From JBDTRY01 sp039931435 (GTDB lineage: Bacteria; Acidobacteriota; Thermoanaerobaculia; Gp7-AA8): a stretch of DNA of 9,636 bases. The stretch lies in contig JBDTRY010000142.1 in NCBI GenBank assembly GCA_039931435.1, positions 1 through 9,636 on the forward strand. The letters are read 5' to 3'. The notes under the pieces are model-generated. The model searched no databases. It was not told where the DNA came from and saw only the letters and a program-made list of their open reading frames with translations. Positions within the stretch are counted from its first letter, which is position 1; every line of letters begins with the position of its first letter. Below, one piece after another: positions 1-8,045 of the stretch. The position numbers were made by a program, and so were the translations under genes.

Positions 1-140
1 GATGAATCGCTCCCTCACTCAACACGTAGCTGCCCGTGCGTCCATCACGGAGTGTCGTCGCCTGGCTTTGTCCTGCTGTACACTACATCCCACCCGAAAA
101 ATCTGTTGCAGCGTCAACACCCGGACGTTAGGAGAACTGT

Positions 141-2455
141 ATGGCTCGCTACCGTTTCCCGTTCTGGACCGGCACACTCGTCTCGCTCCTTATCCTTCCC
201 TGTTCCATCTCGCTCGCTCAGGCACCTGAGCCCTCCCCACTCCCCAGGACAGTCAGCAACAGGCCGCTCCGCAGCCATCGCCGACGGAGCAGCCCAAAGT
301 TCTGGAAGAGATCGTCGTCACGGCGCAAAAGCGTGTGGAGAACGTTCAGGACGTTCCTTCTGCAGTCACCGCAGTGAGCGATACGGAAATGGACGTCATC
401 ACCGCCGGTGGCGCAGACATAAAAGCTCTCTCCGGCCGCGTTCCCAGTCTCGTCATCGAATCTTCCTTCGGACGGGCGTTCCCACGCTTTTATATCCGCG
501 GTCTTGGCAACACCGACTTCGACCTCAACGCCTCGCAACCGGTGTCGATGGTCTACGACGAAGAAGTGCTCGAGAACCCCGTGCTGAAAGGAATGCCGGT
601 CTGGGACATCGAGCGCGTGGAAGTCCTGCGCGGTCCGCAGGGCACGCTCTTCGGACGCAACACGCCGGCCGGCATCGTGAAGTTCGAGTCGAAGAAACCG
701 AGCCAGACCCGTGAGACCTACGTGCAGGGCTCGTACGGCACCTTTGGTACTGCCGATCTCCGCGGAGCGATCGGTGGCCCGATCACCTCAACCCTCAGCG
801 CTCGCCTGTCCTTTCTCTACCAGCACGAAGACGACTGGGTGGACAACCGCCACACCGGTCAGAACAACGCCCTCGGTGGATACGACAACTGGGCGGGCCG
901 GCTGCAGTTTCTCTGGGAACCGAATAGCCAGCTTCACACCCTGGTGAATTTCCACGCCTGGGACGTCGATGGCACGGCCCGGATCTTCCGGGCGAACATG
1001 ATTCAAGCCGGGAGCAACAAGCTCGTACCCGGGTTCGACCAGAAGGTCGTGTTTCAGGACGGCCTGAACAAACAGACCATCTCTTCCCAGGGCGGGAACG
1101 TGAAAGTCGATTACGATCTCAGCGGCGGTACCGTCACGTCCGTGACGGCCTACGAAAAGCTGGACATGTTCAGCCGAGGCGACATCGATGGCGGTTTCGG
1201 GGCATCCTTCGCTCCGCCTTTCGGTCCCGGATTCATTCCCTTTAACTCGGAATCTTCGGACGGAATCCCAAAACTGACTCAGTTCACCGAGGAGCTTCGC
1301 TACGCAACGAACACACAGGCTCCGTTGCAGTGGCTGGTCGGCGCCTTCCTCTTCAATGAGGACCTTCAGGCGGAAACGCGGAGCTACACTTCGATCGCTC
1401 CCGGGAATCCGCAGGAGGGCCTGGCCACGCAGACGCAGAACGCGGATTCCTACGCCCTGTTCGGATCGCTCGACTACAAATTCAGCGACCGCTGGAAGAC
1501 AAAGGCCGGGCTTCGCTTCACCCACGACAAGAAGAAGTTCTCGGCAGAACGGCCACAGCCCCTTTTTTTCAACACACCCACGATCGCTCCGGTGCGGGCG
1601 AATACCGATGCCGACTTCGTGAACTGGGACCTCAGCGCCATCTATGCCGTCAATCCTTCCGTGAATGTTTACGGCAGACTGGCCACCGGCTCGCGAGCGC
1701 CCAGCATCCAGGGCCGCATCCTCTTCGCCCCCGACCAGTCGGGCGGCACGGACCCCGCCACCAATGGCGTCTCTGTGGCCGATACCGAAACGCTCTTTTC
1801 CACGGAGGTGGGATTCAAAAGCGAATTGATGGACAAGACCCTGCGCGTGAACGGTGCGGTCTATCGCTACGAGGTGGACGGACAGCAGATCACCGCGGTG
1901 GGAGGCAGGTTCAATGTGGCCACCATTCTCAACGCGGACAAGACGGAAGGTTACGGCTTCGAGGGTGACATCAACTGGCTTCCCGTTCCGGAATGGCTGG
2001 CCACCATCGGCCTGAGCTACAACCACACCAGGATCAAGGATCCGAATCTGACCGTCGCTCCCTGCGGCGGCGGTTGCACGGTTCTGGACCCCGTCGTGAA
2101 CGGGCTGGCCTTCGTCGATGGCAACAGCCTCCCCCATGCACCGGAGTGGATCCTGAACGGCATCGTCGACTATCGCCGGTTTGTGGGCGCGGGACAGGTA
2201 GTCAGCTCGCTGGACTGGGCCTACCACAGCGACAAGCAGTTCTTCCTCTATCAGTCGAAGGAGTTCCACGCCGACTCCTTCGAGCTCGGACTGCGCGTGG
2301 GTTACACATGGGCCAATGGAAAGTATGGACTGGCGGTGTTCGGACGCAACATCACCGACGAAGTCATCGTGCAGAACGGCATCGACTTCAACAATCTCAC
2401 GGGAATGACCAACGATCCGCGCACCCTCGGAGGAGAGCTGACAGTCAGGTTCTGA
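141..2455 (+). CDS. TonB-dependent outer-membrane receptor, frameshifted near its 5' end
   Basis: This is a TonB-dependent receptor: an outer-membrane beta-barrel with an N-terminal plug that imports a scarce ligand using TonB energy. The ATG at 141 follows an AGGAG at 130-134 and encodes a clear signal peptide (MARYRFPFWTGTLVSLLILP, then a CSISLAQA-type cleavage region). After about residue 32 that frame turns into Arg-rich nonsense and stops at 377. The frame one base back gives the expected continuation: a Gln/Pro-rich linker, a TonB-box-like EEIVVTAQKR (305-334), the plug with IRGLGNTDFD and RVEVLRGPQGTLFGRNTPAG (around 614-670), the barrel, and a terminal Phe (TVRF) typical of barrel proteins. 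Adding one C in the C-rich tract at 231-245 restores one frame of about 771 residues, a normal family length. Without that correction the longest single frame starts at a GTG at 335, which has no signal peptide. The ligand (siderophore, cobalamin, glycan or other) cannot be read from the sequence. The family is certain; the cause of the frameshift is not. Confidence 0.93.
231..245 (+). other. C-rich tract at the receptor frameshift
   Basis: The tract reads CCCTCCCCACTCCCC. Frame 141 is correct before it (signal peptide) and the frame used from 335 onward is correct after it (linker and TonB box). A TGA at 227-229 in the downstream frame means the shift must lie after 229. A C4 run expanded to C5 would give E-P-S-P-T-P-Q-D, joining the two halves cleanly. 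It may be a sequencing or assembly error, a real mutation, or a slippage site. Confidence 0.7.
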
Positions 2456-2668
2456 ACTGGCGCGGAGCTCTGCGCTGGCAACCCTTCGCGCTACGGATGT
2501 GGGCCGGGCACGGCAGATTTGAACCCTGTGCGTTGTGGGTCGGTTTCCGGTCCTACACACAGGGACGAGAGACAGGGAAAACTATTGCTCTCTCGCGACG
2601 TGTATCGGTCAGAGCGGAGGCTTCTGAAGCAAACTGCGCAGTTGTGAGTTCCACAGAGACCCTCATCC

Positions 2669-2704
2669 GGCCCTCCGGGCCACCTTCTCCCGCCGGGAGA
2701 AGGG
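2669..2704. repeat. REP-like double hairpin in the gap before the propeller-PHP gene
   Basis: Two adjacent stem-loops are visible. The first is GGCCC (2669-2673), loop TCC, GGGCC (2677-2681). The second is CCTTCTCCC (2683-2691), loop GCC, GGGAGAAGG (2695-2703). The preceding CCCTCATCC and the paired hairpins match a REP-like palindromic unit that I recognise as widespread between genes in many GC-rich bacteria. It lies in the 279-base gap between two co-directional genes and ends about 20 bases before the next ribosome binding site. It has no T-run, so it does not look like a classical intrinsic terminator, though it could attenuate transcription or stabilise RNA. The rest of the 2456-2734 gap shows nothing I can name. 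Confidence 0.7.
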
Positions 2705-2734
2705 AGATACGATCACGCTCCCGAGGAGGTTCGC

Positions 2735-5266
2735 TTGCTCGTCTATCTACTGTTCTTTCTTTTTCCTGCACCTCATGAGGCGACGATTCCTGCGGCTGTT
2801 CAGCAGGCGATACCCGCTACCTCGAATGGTTTGCTCGGCGATGTGCAGTCGCTGACCACCGCGGACGATCATTACGACAAGTATGTCTCCATCGCCTACG
2901 ACCGCACCGGCTCTCTCTGTGCGGCCTACACGTCCATGCACGACGTCGTGGACACGATTGTTTTTCGATGCACCGACAATCGTGGCTGGTCCGCGGAGCA
3001 GCGCGTCGATGCAGGGCAGGGGCTGGAATCGAATCCCCGACTGATGGTCGATGCCTCGGGCGACCTCTGGCTCTTCTGGCATGGGGTACGTGCGGGCACG
3101 TGGTCGGTGTTTGCGCGTCATCGCTCCGGGGCGAAGTGGGGGCCTGAACAACGCCTCAGTGCGCCGAACGTGAACGCGTTGCACGCCACTGCGTCCCTCG
3201 ATTCCACGGGACGCATCTGGGTGGCTTTTGAGGTTGAGAAGCCTCGCGGCTTCGCCATCGAGGTCGTCTCCTTCAACCGCGGCCGCTGGTCGTCGCCTCG
3301 ACGCATCGACAGCGATGGCTCGGACCGTCGCCCGTCACTGGCCTCATCCAAAGACGGTCACACCTTCCTGGCCTGGGACTCGACGCGCACCGGTAACTTC
3401 GACATCTTCATGTCGTCGTTGACCGCGGTCGGAAATGGCGCTGCGCGGGCCGGAGCTCCCATCGCTGTGACGAGCGATGCCACCATCGACGACTCCCCTT
3501 CCCTGGCCGTCCAGAAGGACGGAAGCGTCTGGATCGCCTGGAACGGAATGCGCAGCCACGCCCGCGAACAGTTTCGAACGGATCGGCACGGCGGAGACGC
3601 CTTCGTGCGGATCTACCGCGACGGCGCGTTCCTCTCGCCCCCTCCGCCGGTTTCCGGAGCCATGGCCGGACAGGTCAGCTCCGGCGCCGTGAACAAGACA
3701 CCTCGCGATGCCGTCGATCCCTACTGGCATTGGAAGCAGACCCAGAACTATCCGATGGCGTTCGTGGACAGCAAGGACCGCGTATGGATCATCTGGCGGA
3801 CCGACGCTACCGGCGCACACAACTTCGATCTCTGGGCCCGCGTGCACGACGGAAAACACTGGTCAGATGAGCTTCACCTCACCGATTTCTCGCCCGGCCG
3901 CGATGAGTTCCCTGTGGCGGCGAATGCTCCGGATGGACACCTGCAACTGGCCTGGGAAGGTCAGGCTCTGCCCGCGCCCGGTGAACTGGCGAAGTTCAGC
4001 GGAGGCGACGTCGATCTCTACAACACTCTGGCAACGCACAACGTCATCCTCACCGGAAGCGTGGACATCAGCGCTGCCCGGTGGTTCGATGCACCGCTCG
4101 CTGCCGCCGCGCCCGAGGTCTATCGCCCGAATGAAGTGAACGAACCGATGGCCCCCGGTCCGCCGCCGGGAACCGCGATGACCGCCGACGGCCGCTACCA
4201 CATTTACTTCGGCGATCCCCACAGCCACTCCGTCCTCAGCGATGCCAAGACCGGATTCCCCGATCAGCTTCTCTACCTCGGGCGCGACCACCTCGGCTTC
4301 GATTTCGACGTCGTCAGCGATCACGCCGAGATGGGCAGATTGCAGGCCACGGAGTTCGCCGAGGTGCAGTTGACAGCCCGGGCTTTTACGGAGGCCGGAC
4401 GCTTCGTCAGTCTGTCGGGGTGGGAGTGGACGGCCGGTCCGGCCTACGGACATCGAGTCATCCTCTTCCGGGGAGAACCTGTCCGGCCGGTCAGCTCCCA
4501 GACCGAAGAGGGAAGCACCATCGAGAAGCTCTACGCTCATGTTCGCGGACATGACGGCGTGATGTCACCGCATCACACCGGACACGCCACGTGGGGACGT
4601 TGGAATCCGGATGCTGCCTTCGATGAAATGCTGGAGCCGAACTTCGAGATCGCCTCATGGCACGGCCGGGGTGAGTACTACGGGAATCCACACGAAGGAA
4701 GGCGGCAGGTTCCGGGACATCAGTATCAGGACGCGCTGCGACGCGGGCGGCACGTCGGCGTGATGGCGGCCAGCGACACGCATCACCTCACGCCGGGAGA
4801 AGGAGGACTGACCGCGGTGCTGGCCGAGAGTCTGGATCGGGCTTCGATCTTCGACGCTATTCGTAACCGCCGAAACTACGCCACAACCGGCGCACGCATC
4901 GTCCTGGAGTTCACTGCCGGCGGAGCGATGATGGGCTCGCGGATCAAGCACGAAGGGCCGTTGGAGATGACGGTGAGGGTGGAAGGAACTGCGGCCATCG
5001 ATCACGTGGAGATCGTTCGCAATCTTATCGACAGTTTTGCCGCAATCCGTCTCGAGCAGAATCCGGGCGGAGCGGATGGCGTATACCTGATCTACGTGCC
5101 TTCGGATCCACAGGGAGGAAAGCGCGTGGTCAGTACTGACACGCGAAGCCTCACCTTCACCGTTCGTGATGTGGCCGTGCCGGCTGGTGAAACGAGCTAC
5201 TACGTCCGAGTGACGCAGGCCGATGGGGAGCAGGCCTGGTCGTCGCCGATCTGGGTGACGCGGTAG
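2735..5266 (+). CDS. Exported seven-bladed propeller fused to a PHP-like (DUF3604-type) domain
   Basis: An 843-residue protein beginning at TTG with a strong GAGGAGGT five bases or so upstream (2723-2730); no other start fits before residue 68. Residues 2-16 form a short hydrophobic leader (LVYLLFFLFPAP), so it is probably exported, although the leader lacks the usual N-terminal Lys/Arg. Residues about 40-440 contain seven repeats with a D-x-x-G-x-x-W-like core (DRTGSLCAAY, DASGDLWLFW, DSTGRIWVAF, KDGHTFLAW, KDGSVWIAW, DSKDRVWIIW, PDGHLQLAW), which fits a seven-bladed sialidase-like propeller. Residues about 490-720 resemble the PHP metallo-phosphoesterase fold: DPHSHS (494-499), SDHAE (528-532), GWEW (562-565), H573, SPHHTGH (611-617) and SDTHH (680-684) are likely metal ligands. 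The remainder looks like a beta-sandwich. The substrate is unknown. It lies downstream of the TonB receptor in the same direction and may process material for it. The fold assignment is from motifs; the enzymatic activity is inferred. Confidence 0.85.
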   Translation: MLVYLLFFLFPAPHEATIPAAVQQAIPATSNGLLGDVQSLTTADDHYDKYVSIAYDRTGSLCAAYTSMHDVVDTIVFRCTDNRGWSAEQRVDAGQGLESNPRLMVDASGDLWLFWHGVRAGTWSVFARHRSGAKWGPEQRLSAPNVNALHATASLDSTGRIWVAFEVEKPRGFAIEVVSFNRGRWSSPRRIDSDGSDRRPSLASSKDGHTFLAWDSTRTGNFDIFMSSLTAVGNGAARAGAPIAVTSDATIDDSPSLAVQKDGSVWIAWNGMRSHAREQFRTDRHGGDAFVRIYRDGAFLSPPPPVSGAMAGQVSSGAVNKTPRDAVDPYWHWKQTQNYPMAFVDSKDRVWIIWRTDATGAHNFDLWARVHDGKHWSDELHLTDFSPGRDEFPVAANAPDGHLQLAWEGQALPAPGELAKFSGGDVDLYNTLATHNVILTGSVDISAARWFDAPLAAAAPEVYRPNEVNEPMAPGPPPGTAMTADGRYHIYFGDPHSHSVLSDAKTGFPDQLLYLGRDHLGFDFDVVSDHAEMGRLQATEFAEVQLTARAFTEAGRFVSLSGWEWTAGPAYGHRVILFRGEPVRPVSSQTEEGSTIEKLYAHVRGHDGVMSPHHTGHATWGRWNPDAAFDEMLEPNFEIASWHGRGEYYGNPHEGRRQVPGHQYQDALRRGRHVGVMAASDTHHLTPGEGGLTAVLAESLDRASIFDAIRNRRNYATTGARIVLEFTAGGAMMGSRIKHEGPLEMTVRVEGTAAIDHVEIVRNLIDSFAAIRLEQNPGGADGVYLIYVPSDPQGGKRVVSTDTRSLTFTVRDVAVPAGETSYYVRVTQADGEQAWSSPIWVTR

Positions 5267-5270
5267 AAAA

Positions 5271-5335
5271 AATACAGGAACGAAGTCAGAACCGGCCGAA
5301 GACCTCGGATTGCTCGCGATGTTCGTTCCGGTATT
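5271..5335. terminator. Imperfect inverted repeat just after the propeller-PHP gene
   Basis: AATACAGGAACGAA (5271-5284) is the near-exact reverse complement of TTCGTTCCGGTATT (5322-5335), with 13 of 14 positions pairing and a 37-base loop. The loop carries a small CCGA/TCGG pair of its own (5296-5299 and 5305-5308). It starts four bases after the stop codon, so it may act as a terminator or RNA-stability element. It lacks a T-tract, so the terminator role is weak; a protein-binding site is an alternative. Confidence 0.35.
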
Positions 5336-5401
5336 GCTCAGACCAAGACATCCGAAGTGCGATAGAGGGCCGTCCATCGCCGACCCAGCGAAGTCAAACG
5401 A

Positions 5402-5430
5402 TTGCCTTCCGCGGGCCCTGGGACTATGCT
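5402..5430 (+). promoter_or_regulatory. Candidate sigma70-type promoter for the FG-GAP gene
   Basis: TTGCCT (5402-5407) and TATGCT (5425-5430) are separated by 17 bases and each matches four of six consensus positions. The predicted start would lie near 5437, leaving a short leader that contains the GGAGGTGG ribosome binding site at 5452-5459. The match is moderate and rests on consensus alone. Confidence 0.35.
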
Positions 5431-5463
5431 CCCGCCGTTCCCGTCACAACTGGAGGTGGGCCT

Positions 5464-7389
5464 GTGCGTTACCGGTTCGCAACACTCGTCGTCGCATTCA
5501 TCGTTGCTCTCTCCCCTTCTCTCCTGGCCGTAACGCTGAAGACCACAGTGCTCGGAGTTGGCAATCCCTCCCCTTCTGCCGATGCGCGCTTCGGTAACGT
5601 GGTTGCTTCCATCGCCGACGTGAACGGCGACGGCGTAAGCGACTTCGCCGTGGGTGCCCCCGGCGCTGATCGCGTCGACGTATTCTCCGGCGCCACGCGC
5701 CTGCTCATTCGCCAGATCTCCGATCCGGAGAACGCTCCGGGGAATCGCTTCGGCTTTGCCGTCGTGGCGGCGGGAGATGTCAACGGCGACGGCATCGGTG
5801 ACATCGCCGTCGGCGCTCCCGGCAACAACATGATCGTTCCCCTGCCCTGCATTCTCCCACCCGCCGAGTGCCCGCCGAAACCACCATCGCAGGGTCGGGT
5901 CTTTCTCTTCTCGGGCGCGAACGGCTCGCTCATTCGCAAGCTCGTACCTCCACAACCGTTCGATTTTCTGGAACTGGGCTTCGCCCTGGCCTCGCCTGGT
6001 GATGTCAGCGGCGACGGCATCTCTGACCTGGTGGTTGGGGCCCCCACGCGTCTGGCAAACAAGCTCTCGCAGATCTTTGCCTTCTCGGGAGCAAACGGCT
6101 CGCTTCTCTGGGTTACGGCCCAACCGAACCAGCCACTGGCTTCGTTCGGCAGTTCTCTTGCGTCCATCGGCGACATCAACAGCGACGGTCGCCGGGACCT
6201 CATCGTCGGTGAACCGTTCTACACCATCGGCGGCTCGCTGGTGGGCAGGGCTCATGTGCTCTCCAGTCTCGACGGTTCCACCATCCGTACGCACGACAAC
6301 CCTCTCGGCAGCGCCGGAAAAGTCTTCGCCCTCACCGCTGCCGGTATCGGCGATCAGAACGGCGACGGCAGGGAGGATTACGCCATCAGCGATCCAGGGC
6401 TCTCCATCGTCTATCTCTTCAGCGGAGCGAACGGCTCGGTCCTCGGGTCCATCGACAGCCCGGCAGCGTCCAGCAGCGATTTCTTCGGCTTCGATCTGGC
6501 CTCCAGTGACGACCGGGACGGCGACGGAAAACGGGATCTCTGGGCCGGTGCACCGAAATCAGGAAAGGTCTACCTCGTCAACGGAACGGGCGCGTTGCTG
6601 CTCACTGTGAACGACCCTACGGCCGGGCCTGCCGCCGACTCTCTCGGATTCGGTTGGTCCCTCGACGCCACGCCCGACCTCGGCGGTGATTTCCGGGGCG
6701 ACCTTCTCATCGGCGAGCCGGCGCAGGATTCTGCCAGCGGGCGCGCGTACGTCCTGCTCGTCGCAGAGAACAAACCGCCCGTCGCCAACGCCGGAGCGGA
6801 CCAGACGCTGGAATGCACGGGAGCTACCGGCACAGCGGTCACTCTCGACGGATCCGCTTCCTCCGACCCGGACGGCGACGCCATTACGTATACCTGGCGC
6901 GACAGCTCGAACACAGTGGTCGGCACCAGCGCGATCGTCAATCTGACGCTTCCTCTCGGCACATATCTCTTCACGCTGACCGTCGACGACGGCTTCGGGG
7001 GAACCAGCAGCGACAGCGTCGCCGTCGTGGTCGAAGACACGACGCCTCCGGAGATCACTCTCTCGCTGTCCCCGAGTGTTCTTCACCCGGCCAATCACAA
7101 ACTCGTCACGATTGACGCCACCATTCAGACCAGCGACGGCTGCGGCGCGGTGTCGGTGACCCTTGTCTCAATCACCAGCAACGAACCGGACAACGGAAGC
7201 GGCGACGGAGACACGGACAACGATGTTCAGGATGCTCAGTTCGGCTCGGACGATCGCCAGTTTCGGGTGCGGGCCGAACGAGCCGGAAGCGGCAACGGCC
7301 GCATCTACACGGTGACCTACGCCGCGACCGACGACTCCGGCAACAGCACTACAACGGAAGCGACTGTGGTGGTGCCGAAGGGTAAGTGA
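5464..7389 (+). CDS. Secreted FG-GAP seven-bladed propeller protein with PKD and Ig/HYR-like domains
   Basis: A 641-residue protein starting at GTG, with TGGAGGTGGG ending four bases upstream. Residues 1-22 are a signal peptide (MRYRFATLVVAFIVALSPSL, then LA). Seven FG-GAP/integrin-alpha-like repeats follow, with Asp-rich calcium-type loops at about residues 52, 105, 180, 237, 297, 349 and 405, for example DVNGDGVSDFAVGAPG and DVNGDGIGDIAVGAPG. The seventh (DLGGDFRGD) has lost the canonical loop. SGANGS recurs between blades. The second blade carries a Pro-rich insertion with two cysteines (129 and 136). A PKD-type domain covers about 437-523 (PPVANAGADQ, SSDPDGD). An Ig/HYR-like module begins at DTTPPEI (about 525) and runs to the end, including DSGNST. 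The protein is expected outside the cytoplasm, binding calcium and a surface partner; no enzyme motif is visible. It appears to be transcribed alone and is convergent with the next gene. Confidence 0.92.
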   Translation: MRYRFATLVVAFIVALSPSLLAVTLKTTVLGVGNPSPSADARFGNVVASIADVNGDGVSDFAVGAPGADRVDVFSGATRLLIRQISDPENAPGNRFGFAVVAAGDVNGDGIGDIAVGAPGNNMIVPLPCILPPAECPPKPPSQGRVFLFSGANGSLIRKLVPPQPFDFLELGFALASPGDVSGDGISDLVVGAPTRLANKLSQIFAFSGANGSLLWVTAQPNQPLASFGSSLASIGDINSDGRRDLIVGEPFYTIGGSLVGRAHVLSSLDGSTIRTHDNPLGSAGKVFALTAAGIGDQNGDGREDYAISDPGLSIVYLFSGANGSVLGSIDSPAASSSDFFGFDLASSDDRDGDGKRDLWAGAPKSGKVYLVNGTGALLLTVNDPTAGPAADSLGFGWSLDATPDLGGDFRGDLLIGEPAQDSASGRAYVLLVAENKPPVANAGADQTLECTGATGTAVTLDGSASSDPDGDAITYTWRDSSNTVVGTSAIVNLTLPLGTYLFTLTVDDGFGGTSSDSVAVVVEDTTPPEITLSLSPSVLHPANHKLVTIDATIQTSDGCGAVSVTLVSITSNEPDNGSGDGDTDNDVQDAQFGSDDRQFRVRAERAGSGNGRIYTVTYAATDDSGNSTTTEATVVVPKGK

Positions 7390-7452
7390 CGGCCAGAGCT
7401 CTGTTCGAAATGACAAAGGTCAGTCGCGATGGCAGCCCTGGCGAGTCCGGGA

Positions 7453-7499
7453 CCGTGATGATCGCGCGGCAGCCCTACGCGGGTGCGGCCGGATCACGG
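7453..7499. terminator. Inverted repeat between the two convergent genes
   Basis: CCGTGAT (7453-7459) is the exact reverse complement of ATCACGG (7493-7499). The 33-base GC-rich interior may fold further. It sits in the 104-base convergent gap, and its right arm contains the stop codon of the minus-strand gene. It could serve as a shared terminator, but there is no T-tract on either side. Confidence 0.25.
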
Positions 7500-7781
7500 C
7501 TGAACGTTGTAGATCTCGAAGGTTCGCTCCTGCGGCGGTCCTTCCATCCCACCTTCGACTCCCTGCTGCATTCGCGGCATCAGGGTCCCGTCGCGGAACG
7601 TTTCCCAGGATTGCCGAGAGTCGAAAATCGCAACCACCGTCCATCCTCCGTCCGAGGGACCGGCCGCGTGAAACGTCTGGCCGGCGGGCAGACTCGTCCG
7701 ACTGGGATGGACTGCTGCCAGTGATTTCTCGTACTGCTCTTGTGTACCGCCCGGAAAAAAATGAATGACGCCGAATGCCAT
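7494..7781 (-). CDS. Small dimeric alpha/beta-barrel-type protein of unknown function
   Basis: A 95-residue protein with no signal peptide, so probably cytoplasmic. It begins MAFGVIHFFPGGTQEQYE and contains HPSRTSLPAGQTFHAAGPS, GGWTVVAI, SWETFRD and LMPRMQQG. From memory this resembles a conserved family of about 95 residues related to the antibiotic-biosynthesis-monooxygenase/ferredoxin-like dimeric barrel proteins; no member has a gene name I can give with confidence. Two ATGs lie close together. The one at 7787 is one base from AGGAGG (7789-7794), while the one at 7781 is seven bases from it, so I chose 7781. The gene is divergent from the GWxTD gene and convergent with the FG-GAP gene, so it is likely a single-gene unit. 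No catalytic residues can be assigned; a small-molecule-binding or stress role is only a guess. Confidence 0.8.
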   Translation of the reverse strand: MAFGVIHFFPGGTQEQYEKSLAAVHPSRTSLPAGQTFHAAGPSDGGWTVVAIFDSRQSWETFRDGTLMPRMQQGVEGGMEGPPQERTFEIYNVQP

Positions 7782-7983
7782 GGTCATACCTCCTGCTGGC
7801 GGATCATACAGCCATCGGCCTCGACCAGCGGCGGATCGATAGGGAATCGGTTTCGTGCCCGATGCGAAATCGAGATCCGCACGGTAGCGGACCCGTGTTC
7901 AGTCGTTGCGGTTCGCCGGGATCTGTCTTTGGATTTGACTTCGTTCTGACACGGACAAGGGATCCTCGAGGTCAGCGAACAAG

Positions 7984-7989
7984 TAAAAT
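7984..7989 (+). promoter_or_regulatory. Candidate -10 element upstream of the GWxTD gene
   Basis: TAAAAT at 7984-7989 matches five of six positions of the sigma70 -10 consensus and stands in the only AT-rich patch of the divergent gap. No good -35 lies 16-18 bases upstream; that place is occupied by a palindrome, CCTCGAGG (7964-7971). If used, the promoter may need an activator. The remaining part of the 7782-8045 gap shows no other clear element. Confidence 0.3.
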
Positions 7990-8045
7990 AGGCTCGAACC
8001 ATTGCCGGACCACACACGTCCAAAGACCGAGGGAGGTATACCGAC

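Noticed and set aside
68..84. TTGTCC and TACACT as a promoter for the receptor
   Set aside because: The two hexamers are only five bases apart, far from the 16-18 expected. I see no clear promoter in 1-140.
2..229. A short plus-strand frame at the window start
   Set aside because: It has no ribosome binding site of note and overlaps the well-supported start of the receptor; the protein is low in recognisable features.
788..2560. A 590-codon open frame on the minus strand across the TonB receptor gene
   Set aside because: Its protein has no recognisable domain or signal, while the plus strand reads a clear receptor. Long antisense frames are expected opposite GC-rich genes.
5338..6294. A 318-codon minus-strand frame opposite the FG-GAP gene
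   Set aside because: It mirrors the repeated GGCGACGGC codons of the plus-strand repeats and lacks any family resemblance.
7386..7724. A 112-codon plus-strand frame after the FG-GAP gene
   Set aside because: It is the shadow of the minus-strand barrel-type gene, which has a strong ribosome binding site and a coherent conserved sequence.
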